From positions 157,630-221,629 of the forward strand of contig CAZPVD010000006.1 of the NCBI GenBank assembly GCA_964589935.1: DNA of 64,000 nt, in the 5' to 3' direction. Each line of letters starts with the position of its first letter. The stretch's first letter is position 1. Below are positions 23,533 through 31,474 of the stretch, piece after piece. The stretch comes from VHCN01 sp964589935. GTDB taxonomy: Bacteria; Verrucomicrobiota; Verrucomicrobiia; Limisphaerales; VHCN01. The notes under the pieces were generated by a model, which saw only the letters and a list, made by a program, of their open reading frames with translations, made no database searches and was not told the origin of the DNA. The translations under genes and the position numbers were made by a program.

Positions 23533-26445
23533 ATGACCACAGAATCTTCTGTCCCGAAATGCCCGATGTGCGGCGCGGCCTTGCCGCCAAAAGCGCCCGA
23601 GGGCCTCTGTCCCAAATGCCTGCTCGCGGGCGTGGCTGCACCAACGGAAACCGGTTCAGGCAATCCGCCCCGATTTCAACCGCCTCCTTCGCGTGAAGCC
23701 CTTGAACTCGCGTTTCCGCAATTGGAAATTCTCGAACTCATCGGCCAAGGCGGCATGGGCGCGGTGTTCAAGGCGCGGCAGCCGAAGCTGAACCGCTTTG
23801 TAGCGCTGAAGATTCTGCCCGAATCGCTGGGCCGCGATCCCAAGTTCGCAGAGCGTTTCTCGCGCGAGGGCCAGTTGCTCGCGCGATTGAACCACCCGAA
23901 CGTTGTGACGATTCACGACTTTGGCCAGGCCGGCGGCTTTTTCTATCTGCTGATGGAATTCGTGGACGGCGTGAACCTCCGCCAGGCCATGCGCGCGGGC
24001 CGCTTCACGGCGGCGCAGGCGCTCGGCATCGTGCCGAAAATTTGCGAGGCGCTGCAATACGCCCACGACGAGGGAGTGCTGCACCGCGACATCAAGCCGG
24101 AGAACATCCTCCTCGACACGAAGGGCCGCGTGAAACTTGCCGACTTCGGCATCGCTAAATTCATCGGCGACGTAGAGGCGGCGGACCTCGCGGCATCCAA
24201 CGCCGCGCCGGATGCAGCAGCCGTTCCGCCGCAACTCACCTCGGCCAGCGCCGCGCTAGGGACGCCGAATTACATGGCCCCGGAGCAACGCGAGCATCCC
24301 ACGGAAGTGGATCATCGCGCGGACATTTATTCACTCGGCGTCGTCTTCTACGAAATGCTCACGGGCGAACTGCCGCAGGGAAAATTCGCGGTGCCCTCGG
24401 CGAAAACGCCGCTCGACCCGCGCGTGGATGAAGTCGTCCTCCGCGCGCTGGAACACGAGCGCGAGCGCCGCCAGCAAAGCGCCGGCGAAATAAAAACGCA
24501 GGTAGAAACCATCGCCTCGTCATCCAGTGACAGCCGGCGTGAGGCGGCACAAACTTCCGGCCTCCCGCCGCGCTTCCTCAAAGTCTGCACCAGCACCCTT
24601 TCCACGCCAGAGCAGCTCGCCACGTTGGAAGGGCAGTTCTTCCAGTTTCGCACACGAGGCCAGCTCATCCTCGACGACCGCCATCTCACGCACTCGCGCG
24701 CCGGGACGAACACCGTCATCCCGCTGGCCGCCATCCGCGACCTGAGCATCGGCCACTATCCGCGCACGATGAATCCGGTGGGCCTTGACCTGATCAGCGT
24801 GATCTACGAGGAAGATGGGCAACGCAAACAACTCCTGCTCTCACCGATGGAGGGGTTCTTCGGCTTGCCCGCCACTTGGAACGCGCGAGTCGTCGAGTGG
24901 TTCCACGCGATCCGTGACGCCATCATCGCCGCCACGGGCCATGTGCCGGGAAACACGCCCGCCGAACGGCTCGGCGTGCCCTCCGGTTCCAAGATGATTT
25001 ACGCGTTTCTGCTGATTCCGTTCCTGTTTCCGTTGCTTTTGGGCGGGTTGGCCTTGCGGCAACTGATGGCGGTGCATCCAGACGGCGGGAGCGGTGGCCT
25101 TTTGCAGACACCGCTCGCGCAGTTGCTGATCATCTTCGTGCTCAGCTCCGGCGCAATAGCGGCGCTCGGAGGCAGTTGGGTGCTCCGGCAGAGACGCAAG
25201 ACCGTCAACGCCGTCACGGGCCGGGCGCCGGGGAACACGCCCGCCGAACGACTCAGCGTGCCGCACGGCTTCAAGGCGATCTTTGCCGTGCTGCTTGCGG
25301 CGCTGAACGGTCTGATTGGCTGGTTGTGGTGGGAGGGAACCAAACTGTATTTGGACTTCTTTGTCAGCGTCGAAAACCTCGCAAATCCCAACGTGCATAA
25401 TTGGCGCAAGCCGCTTCAGGCCTTGTTAGTTGAACATCAACTTTGGGTTGTGTTTGGCCTCACGTTGGCGTCGGGCGGATTACTGAGCTTCCTCATCATC
25501 CGCCGAGTCAGGCTCGCGGCGAATCGAGCCAGCAGCGTTTCAACCCCGGTTGCTCCGAACCAAGGGGCAAGCGGTCTCAGGTTTGGCGTGCTGTTGATGA
25601 TACTGCTCCCGTTTGCAGCCTTTGTCTCAATTTGGGTGCTTTCCCGCTTCGAAGCCGGAATGGCACCCCCGATGCCTGTCATCATGGAACCCGCACCCGC
25701 GCAACCGCCGCCAATGGAACCTCCGCGGATTGCACCGAACGCGGGAGTGATTTCAAAAGTTCGCACCGAGAAAGGCAAGGCGACGATTGAGGCGCAGCTT
25801 GACAGGCAGCAGGAACTGCGCGTCTTCGTGGGCGAGGAGTCGCTCGGCTGGTCCGTGCCTGCGCCCAAGGCGGGCGGGGCGGTCACTCTCGTGGTCGAAG
25901 CCTCGAACCAGATTCGGCTCGCGGACGGTTCGCTGGGCGTGGGGTTAATCATGCAGTCGGGCGGGAGCACGACCTTTGTGGCGATGACACCGGGCGGGCC
26001 GGTTCCGTTTGGTGAGCTGGAGTTTCGCGAGAACAGGAACATCACTGACGAGGGTGGGACTTACACGTTCGCCGACATTCGCAAGGCGGACGGCACGCTC
26101 GTGCCGGTTTCGGTCAAGGTTCGGAACAAATCAGCCGCGTCTGCCGCCGCGCCCAAGGCCCGCGCAACAGGCGCGCAGGCGGGTCGAGATTTACTCGCCG
26201 CTTTGCAAAGCGACCTGGCCGCGCTGCGAGTGAGTCACGTCGAGCAGCATCCAGATGTGAAGGCATTGCGTGCCCGCATTGCCGCTGTCGAAGCTTCACT
26301 GGCGAAAGGAGAGGAAACTTCGCTCGCTCAGTTGCGCGGTGAACTCGCCGCGATGTCTCAGACCTATGGTGAGCAACATCCTCGAATTAAGGAACTGCGC
26401 GCCCGCATCGCAGCCTTAGAGAGATTCGGAAAGAGCGTAAAATAG
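23533..26445 (+). CDS. Membrane Ser/Thr protein kinase with zinc ribbon and C-terminal coiled coil
   Basis: 970 residues from ATG 23533, which has AGGAA upstream. Order: zinc ribbon CPMCGAALPPKAPEGLCPKC (about residues 9-31); Hanks-type kinase with GQGGMGAVFKARQ, VALKIL (Lys), LHRDIKPENILLD (catalytic), DFGIAKF and MAPEQREHPTEVDHRADIYS; a PH-like domain (about 350-465); two units sharing an TGxxPGNTPAERLxVPxG motif (about 467-486, 561-579), each followed by hydrophobic helices; further membrane helices; an extracytoplasmic-looking beta domain (about 740-870); and two coiled-coil repeats (about 886-920, 929-963) with EQHPxxKxLRARIAAxE. All kinase catalytic residues are present. An ECF sigma gene follows at 31 bases, implying joint regulation. 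Confidence 0.9.
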   Translation: MTTESSVPKCPMCGAALPPKAPEGLCPKCLLAGVAAPTETGSGNPPRFQPPPSREALELAFPQLEILELIGQGGMGAVFKARQPKLNRFVALKILPESLGRDPKFAERFSREGQLLARLNHPNVVTIHDFGQAGGFFYLLMEFVDGVNLRQAMRAGRFTAAQALGIVPKICEALQYAHDEGVLHRDIKPENILLDTKGRVKLADFGIAKFIGDVEAADLAASNAAPDAAAVPPQLTSASAALGTPNYMAPEQREHPTEVDHRADIYSLGVVFYEMLTGELPQGKFAVPSAKTPLDPRVDEVVLRALEHERERRQQSAGEIKTQVETIASSSSDSRREAAQTSGLPPRFLKVCTSTLSTPEQLATLEGQFFQFRTRGQLILDDRHLTHSRAGTNTVIPLAAIRDLSIGHYPRTMNPVGLDLISVIYEEDGQRKQLLLSPMEGFFGLPATWNARVVEWFHAIRDAIIAATGHVPGNTPAERLGVPSGSKMIYAFLLIPFLFPLLLGGLALRQLMAVHPDGGSGGLLQTPLAQLLIIFVLSSGAIAALGGSWVLRQRRKTVNAVTGRAPGNTPAERLSVPHGFKAIFAVLLAALNGLIGWLWWEGTKLYLDFFVSVENLANPNVHNWRKPLQALLVEHQLWVVFGLTLASGGLLSFLIIRRVRLAANRASSVSTPVAPNQGASGLRFGVLLMILLPFAAFVSIWVLSRFEAGMAPPMPVIMEPAPAQPPPMEPPRIAPNAGVISKVRTEKGKATIEAQLDRQQELRVFVGEESLGWSVPAPKAGGAVTLVVEASNQIRLADGSLGVGLIMQSGGSTTFVAMTPGGPVPFGELEFRENRNITDEGGTYTFADIRKADGTLVPVSVKVRNKSAASAAAPKARATGAQAGRDLLAALQSDLAALRVSHVEQHPDVKALRARIAAVEASLAKGEETSLAQLRGELAAMSQTYGEQHPRIKELRARIAALERFGKSVK

Positions 26446-26476
26446 ACTTTCCGAAAAAAAGTTCTAAACCATACTG

Positions 26477-27214
26477 ATGCCGGACACGCCCGACTCCATT
26501 TCCCCCGGCGGAGCCTTCGCCACCACGCACTGGACGCGCGTGCTCGCGGCGCGCGGCGAATCGGCGGATGCACGGGCGGCATTGAGCGAGTTGTGTGCGG
26601 CGTATTACCAGCCGGTGTTCCGCTTTCTCCAGCGCGAGGGCCGCGAGGAGGACGCCGCGCGCGAACTCACACACGAGTTTTTCGCCCGCGTGCTGGAGCG
26701 CCAGTCGCTCGACGGCGCGAACCCGCAGCGCGGGCGTTTCCGCTCCTACCTGCTCGGCGCAGTGAAACACTTCCTCGCCAACCGGCACACCTTCGAGCTG
26801 CGCGAGAAGCGCGGCGGCGGCGCGGCGCACGAACCGTTGTCGCCGCCCACCGACACCTCGCCCGGGTTGGAGGTCGCGGACGCCGCCGCCGTGCCGCCCG
26901 ACGCGGCGTTCGACCGCGAATGGGCGCTGACCGTGCTTGAGCGCGCCTTCGCAGTCCTTGCGCGAGAGAGCGATGCCGCCGGAAACCGCCGCGAATACAA
27001 GACGCTCAAACCGTGGCTGACCGGCGAGTGGACGGGACTTTCGCAAGCCGACGCCGCGCGGCAACTGGAGGTGACCGAGAACGCTGTGCGCGTGGCAATT
27101 CACCGCCTGCGCCGGCGCTTCCGCGAACTGGTGAAGGCGGAGATCGCGCAAACCGTCAGCCAACCCTCCGATGTGGCGGATGAACTCCGACATCTGATTG
27201 AGATTCTGGCGTAG
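26477..27214 (+). CDS. ECF-type RNA polymerase sigma factor
   Basis: 245 residues. Region 2: LSELCAAYYQPVFRFLQREG and AARELTHEFFARVLERQSLD. FRSYLLGAVKHFLANR is the end of region 2, and a region-4 helix-turn-helix is GLSQADAARQLEVTENAVRV followed by AIHRLRRRFRELVK. A longer acidic linker (about residues 110-150) separates the two. It resembles the ECF groups linked to Ser/Thr kinases in Planctomycetes. It follows the kinase gene closely, the reverse of the more usual sigma-then-kinase order. Its own target promoters were not found. Confidence 0.88.
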   Translation: MPDTPDSISPGGAFATTHWTRVLAARGESADARAALSELCAAYYQPVFRFLQREGREEDAARELTHEFFARVLERQSLDGANPQRGRFRSYLLGAVKHFLANRHTFELREKRGGGAAHEPLSPPTDTSPGLEVADAAAVPPDAAFDREWALTVLERAFAVLARESDAAGNRREYKTLKPWLTGEWTGLSQADAARQLEVTENAVRVAIHRLRRRFRELVKAEIAQTVSQPSDVADELRHLIEILA

Positions 27215-27238
27215 CTCGACCGAGAAGCTTTTCACAAA

Positions 27239-27259
27239 GGCAGCTTCGCAGAAGCTGCC
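27239..27259. repeat. Hairpin repeat GGCAGCTTC/GAAGCTGCC
   Basis: GGCAGCTTC (27239-27247), loop GCA, GAAGCTGCC (27251-27259). A 9-bp perfect stem after the sigma gene without a T-tract, so it looks more like a dispersed palindromic element than an intrinsic terminator. A related GACAGGC/GCCTG motif is at about 28430. Confidence 0.5.
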
Positions 27260-27297
27260 TGCCCCATCCAATGCCGCGCATGAATCTCTGAGCGCGG

Positions 27298-28332
27298 TCA
27301 ACGCCCGACTTTCAGCCGCGCGAGGTAGATGCTCGTGCGGCCTTCATGCGACGAGTAGTAGCTCACCCATAACTGGCCGTCGTGCCACACGAGGCCCGGA
27401 TAGCTGCTGTCCCCGCCGCTCGGCAGCGCGGCGATGGGCTTGAGTTCCGGCTTCGCCACGTCGAGTTCGCACACGACGGTCTTTGTCGCCGCCGGCGTGC
27501 CGTAATTTTGCAACCGCCCGACGGCAATCCACTGGCCCGACGGCAACTGGATGAAGTTCGGCCCGCCGAAGTATTTGCCGAGGTCCTTCCACTCCCATTT
27601 CGTGTAAGGCGGCTTCGCGGTGCCGAGCAGCGCGGTGTTCACCGGCTTGCCATCGCGGCGTTGCAAACAGTAGGCCGTGCCGTCCTTTGCGAAACGCAGC
27701 GTGGCCTCGGTCGGTCCGCTTTCGTTGAAGAGTTCCTCAACGACTGGCTTGAAGTTCACGCCGTCCTCCGACGCGAGCAAAGTTGTGCCGTATTTTTTGT
27801 CGGAACGACTCTTCGGCGTGACATCGTAGGCGACGCCGTAGGCCTTTTTGTCGTGCCACGTCACGCGCCAGAGCCAGAAGTTTGTCGGGCCTGCCCAATG
27901 CGGTTTGTCCCACTGCGCGCCGTCGCTGGAAAACGTCGTGAAGGACTGATTCCCGGTCGAGGGCTTGTTGCTTTCGCGCACGCACGCACCGCCCACGATC
28001 ATCAGGCGCTTGCCGTCGGGCGTAATGTTCACTTTCGGATCACGCAGGTCGTAACCGTCGAGCGCGACGAGCGCGGAGGATTTCCACTTCTCGCCGTCGG
28101 CGGAGCGGAGCACGCGCACCTTGCCATCGGGCGAGACGTGCGCGCCCGCCTCGCGGAAGACGCAGAACCACTGCCCGCTGAACCGCGTGAGATCGGTGAA
28201 GGCGTTGTGGTTGCCTTCGCTCCAGATTTTACGGACGGAAACAAGTTCAAGCGAAAGCTCGGCGCGCGCGTTGAGAGAGGTCAACGCCACGAACATGCAC
28301 AGCACGACCGATTGGAGAGGTTTGTGTTTCAT
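27298..28332 (-). CDS. Secreted sialidase-like six-bladed propeller protein
   Basis: About 344 residues. Sec signal (KPLQSVVLCMFVALTSLNARA). Asp-box-like motifs SADGEKW, SSDGAQW and SEDGVNF, separated by blades, mark the sialidase/neuraminidase superfamily fold. FREAGAHVSPDGKVRVL near the N-terminus holds the first Arg of an Arg-triad-like site, and PTEATLRF and GPNFIQLPSG follow. True exo-sialidase activity is not established: many such proteins are uncharacterised glycan-binding or hydrolytic proteins. ATG at 28332 is chosen by the signal peptide. Confidence 0.8.
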   Translation of the reverse strand: MKHKPLQSVVLCMFVALTSLNARAELSLELVSVRKIWSEGNHNAFTDLTRFSGQWFCVFREAGAHVSPDGKVRVLRSADGEKWKSSALVALDGYDLRDPKVNITPDGKRLMIVGGACVRESNKPSTGNQSFTTFSSDGAQWDKPHWAGPTNFWLWRVTWHDKKAYGVAYDVTPKSRSDKKYGTTLLASEDGVNFKPVVEELFNESGPTEATLRFAKDGTAYCLQRRDGKPVNTALLGTAKPPYTKWEWKDLGKYFGGPNFIQLPSGQWIAVGRLQNYGTPAATKTVVCELDVAKPELKPIAALPSGGDSSYPGLVWHDGQLWVSYYSSHEGRTSIYLARLKVGR

Positions 28333-28480
28333 TATGCGAATTCTGGCGGACTTCACCGTTCCCGGCAACCGCAGAACGCGGTGCAACGTCCGCGCGGCAA
28401 CGGTGTTTATTGACTTGATTCTGTCGGTCAGACAGGCACTCTGCCTGCGAATCCGTAGAACCTAAACACGTCGCACCGTC

Positions 28481-29629
28481 ATGAAAACACTTCGCACTTC
28501 CCGCATCGCCGCCGCGCTCGCGCTCGGCGCGCTCGTCACCGTAAGCACGACTTCGGCACGCGCAGCCGGCGCGGAGGACTTCTTTAAGAATCCGCAGCAC
28601 GGCAATCCGGGCCTGAAGTCCATCGGCTCGATCAATTTCGGTCCGCAGGGGCTGCTCCTCGTCGCCGAGCCGGGCGCGGCGAGCATCGTAGCCATCGCCA
28701 CCGGCGACACCGGCCCGGTGCAGAAGTTGAAGAAGAAAGTGGAAGACGTGACCGCGCTTGCAGCCGCGCGCCTCGGTGCTCCCGCCGATGGTGTGCAGAT
28801 CGTTGACATGGCGGTGAACGCCGCAAGCGGAAAAATCTACCTCGCCTGCGTGCGCAAAGCGGACAAGCAGGTCGCCATCCTCACCGTGAACGCCGACGGC
28901 CAGTGCAACGATCTCGCGCTGGACAAGACGACCTACGTGCGCGTGCCGTTGCCGGCGAAGGAAGCGACAAAGATCACGCAGGTGAGCGACGTGGCATTCG
29001 CAAAGGACCGCGTGCTCGTGGCCGGCCAGAGCAACGAGGAGTTCTCCAGCAAGATTTTTAATTTCCCGCTGCCGCTCACGCACGCGCAGTCGGGCAAGGT
29101 CTTCAGCGCGGAGACGTATCACGTCTCGCACGGGCGCTGGGAGACGAAGGCCCCGATCCAGAGCTTCATTCCCTATGAGGAAAACGGGAAGCACTACCTC
29201 GTCGGCGCGTTTGCCTGCACGCCCATCGCGAAGTTTCCGCTCGACGACATCGAGAGCGGCGCGGCCATCCGCGGCACGAGCGTGATGGAGCTTGGTTCCG
29301 GCAACCGGCCGCTCGACATGTTCACCTACGAGAAGAACGGCAAGGCCTGGGTCGTGGCGAATACGGTCCGCTTCAAGCAAAATCTGTTCGGCCCGAGCAA
29401 ATACTGGGGCGTGCGCGTGGCGCTGAACTATCTGACCGGCGACAAGCCGGAAAAAATAAACGAACGCGCGCCGCACCGCGACGAAAAGGCCCAAAGCGGC
29501 CCGGACGGCGTTGAAGTGCTTGAATCCCTGCACGGCGCAGTGCACATCGCCAAACTGAACAATGATGAAATGGTGGTCTTGCGCGAAAGCGGGAGCACGT
29601 TTACTCTTGAGTTGGCGACATTGCCCTGA
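28481..29629 (+). CDS. Secreted propeller-like protein of unknown function
   Basis: 382 residues. Sec signal (IAAALALGALVTVSTTSARA, cleavage after Ala about 28). Blade-like stretches: SIGSINFGPQGLLLVAEPGA, MAVNAASGKIYLACVRK, VSDVAFAKDRVLVAGQSN and NRPLDMFTYEKNGKAWVVAN. HGRWETKAPIQSFIPYEENG and the C-terminal LHGAVHIAKLNNDEMVVLRE give no known active site. I do not recognise the family. Similar genes accompany exported redox proteins in PVC bacteria, but there is no such partner here. Confidence 0.7.
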   Translation: MKTLRTSRIAAALALGALVTVSTTSARAAGAEDFFKNPQHGNPGLKSIGSINFGPQGLLLVAEPGAASIVAIATGDTGPVQKLKKKVEDVTALAAARLGAPADGVQIVDMAVNAASGKIYLACVRKADKQVAILTVNADGQCNDLALDKTTYVRVPLPAKEATKITQVSDVAFAKDRVLVAGQSNEEFSSKIFNFPLPLTHAQSGKVFSAETYHVSHGRWETKAPIQSFIPYEENGKHYLVGAFACTPIAKFPLDDIESGAAIRGTSVMELGSGNRPLDMFTYEKNGKAWVVANTVRFKQNLFGPSKYWGVRVALNYLTGDKPEKINERAPHRDEKAQSGPDGVEVLESLHGAVHIAKLNNDEMVVLRESGSTFTLELATLP

Positions 29630-29711
29630 CCGTCGCGGTGCGACGGCATGGCAGACGCCTATGATTCCTGCGACTCAGATAAAATTTATCGCGGGATTTT
29701 AATTATTTGCC

Positions 29712-30182
29712 ATGCAAGCAACCACTACGCCCAAAGCCCCGGCTGTTCCCTCCACTCCACCTCCGCCGCGCCGGCTCATTCATTGGCAGCGCGCGCTGTT
29801 ATGGCATACCGTCGGGTTTGCCGTGCTTGTCACCCTGACGTGGTGCGACCAGTTCTTCGATCTGATGTTCCGGTTGTTCGGGAACGATCATTCGCCGGCG
29901 AGTCTGAACGAGGCGATCTTCAAGTCTGTCGTCCTGCTGCTCATCTGGGGGGTTTCCGCGTTTGAAATCTATCGCATCGTCTCGCGCCTGAGCTACCTCG
30001 AAAATTTCCTGCACGTCTGCGCCTGGTGCCACAAGATCGAGCAGCAAAGCAAATGGATGTCCATCGAGGAGCATTTCAAGAAGCAGACCGGCGCGAAGGT
30101 TTCGCACGGCCTCTGCCCCGAATGCGCGGCGAAACTCCAGGCCGGCTACGGCGTGGCGCCCGACTCGTCCGAGCACGCGTGA
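29712..30182 (+). CDS. Two-TM protein with C-terminal CxxC...CxxC domain
   Basis: 156 residues. N-terminal Pro-rich stretch, two transmembrane helices (LLWHTVGFAVLVTLTW, about 29-44; AIFKSVVLLLIWGVSAFEIY, about 70-89), then FLHVCAWCHKIEQQSKWMSI ... KVSHGLCPECAAKL. This cysteine-containing tail (C-x2-C ... SHG-x-CPEC) is the short segment often found at the C-terminus of bacterial sensor kinases and response regulators, and here it stands alone on a membrane anchor. The stop overlaps the GTG start of the next gene by four bases, so they are translationally coupled. Confidence 0.75.
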   Translation: MQATTTPKAPAVPSTPPPPRRLIHWQRALLWHTVGFAVLVTLTWCDQFFDLMFRLFGNDHSPASLNEAIFKSVVLLLIWGVSAFEIYRIVSRLSYLENFLHVCAWCHKIEQQSKWMSIEEHFKKQTGAKVSHGLCPECAAKLQAGYGVAPDSSEHA

Positions 30183-31366
30183 AGCGCGTCGCCACCGCCA
30201 TCCTTCCCGCATTGCTGCTGCTCGCGCAGTCCTGCGCAGCACCCCACGGCCCCTCGCCAACAGGCAATGGATTGGCTCGTGTCACGGGCAAATCATTTGA
30301 GCTGGCCTGCGAGAACTTCATCAATGGGCGGACGAACTTCTCCGTGACCGTGCGCGCTTTGGAATCGGATGCCTTCACAGCGCTCGCAGGTGACAATGAT
30401 TCCACAGCCGGGGAAGCGATTCTTTCACTCCGTCTCAAACGCGCTGATGCCGTGACGAACAGCCTTCCATCGCTTGCCGGTGTGTATCGCGCGGACAAAC
30501 GGCAGTTGAAATTCACACCAAACTTTCCGCTGCTATCGGGCGAAAGCTACGTCGCCGAGTTCAGCGCCGCGGCGTTGCCCGCCGGAGCCGGACGCGAACG
30601 GCTGCGAGTCGGGTTCACAGTTCCAAAGGCAGCCACGCCCGTGCCGCGACTCACCGCGATTTATCCGAGCGGCGACGTGTTGCCGGCGAATCATCTCAAG
30701 TTTTATCTCAACTTCAGCGAGCCGATGCAGCAAGGAGAGGCGTCCAAACATCTCAAGCTCGTGCGCGACGACGGCGTCGAAGTGCCCGACCCGTGGCGTG
30801 ACGTGGAACTGTGGTCGGCGGACGGCAAACGCTTCACGCTCTGGCTGCATCCGGGCCGGCAGAAAACCGGCGTCAACCTCAACGTAGAAATTGGCCCGTG
30901 CCTCGTCGAGGGCCATCGCTACACGCTCGTCGTCGCGGGCGGCTGGAAATCAGCGGCGGGAGAACCTCTCGGCAACAGCGTCAAAAAGAAATTCATCGCC
31001 GGTTCACCAAAACATGCGCAACTCAACATGGCCGAATGGCAGCTCCGCCTCCCGAAAATCGGTTCGCGCGAACCGCTGCGCGTTTTGTTCGCGGAGCCGC
31101 TCGACTGGGCGCTGTTGCAACGCGAAGTGTGGATAGAGCACTTGGATGGCTCACACGTCGCGGGACGCATCGTCACCGCCCGCGGCGAGCGCGAGTGGTC
31201 GTTCGAGCCGGAGCAACCGTGGCCGCACGGCGCATACCGCCTCGTCGCGGCGACGATTCTCGAAGACCTCGCAGGCAACAGTCTCGCGCGCCCGTTCGAG
31301 TCCGAAGTCGGCACGGCCCCGCCCAAGGCCGGCCCGGCCACGACCGCAAAGCCGTTCGACCTCTGA
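30179..31366 (+). CDS. Lipoprotein with bacterial Ig-like (Big_5) domain
   Basis: 395 residues. GTG at 30179 overlaps the upstream stop (GTGA). Type II signal: RVATAILPALLLLAQSCAAP, with lipobox Cys about residue 18. The middle contains an Ig-like Big_5 domain, seen as RLTAIYPSGDVLPANHLKFY followed by LNFSEPMQQGE. The C-terminal third repeats the theme (PLRVLFAEPLDWALLQREVW and PHGAYRLVAATILEDLAGN), probably a second Ig-like unit. Likely an outer-membrane or periplasmic binding protein, coupled to the two-TM CxxC protein. Confidence 0.75.
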   Translation: MKRVATAILPALLLLAQSCAAPHGPSPTGNGLARVTGKSFELACENFINGRTNFSVTVRALESDAFTALAGDNDSTAGEAILSLRLKRADAVTNSLPSLAGVYRADKRQLKFTPNFPLLSGESYVAEFSAAALPAGAGRERLRVGFTVPKAATPVPRLTAIYPSGDVLPANHLKFYLNFSEPMQQGEASKHLKLVRDDGVEVPDPWRDVELWSADGKRFTLWLHPGRQKTGVNLNVEIGPCLVEGHRYTLVVAGGWKSAAGEPLGNSVKKKFIAGSPKHAQLNMAEWQLRLPKIGSREPLRVLFAEPLDWALLQREVWIEHLDGSHVAGRIVTARGEREWSFEPEQPWPHGAYRLVAATILEDLAGNSLARPFESEVGTAPPKAGPATTAKPFDL

Positions 31367-31406
31367 CGCGGCCAGAATCATACATCGGCGCATGTAGGAT
31401 TCTCCA

Positions 31407-31434
31407 TTGCCCCGCCGCTCCCCCGCGCTACACT
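31407..31434 (+). promoter_or_regulatory. Promoter of the large DUF1549/DUF1553 gene
   Basis: TTGCCC (31407-31412), 16 bases, TACACT (31429-31434). The GTG at 31454 and the ATG at 31475 follow with leaders of about 13-35 bases. Confidence 0.4.
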
Positions 31435-31474
31435 GCTGAACAAGCCGCAACCGGTGTTTCGTCCAACATTCGTC

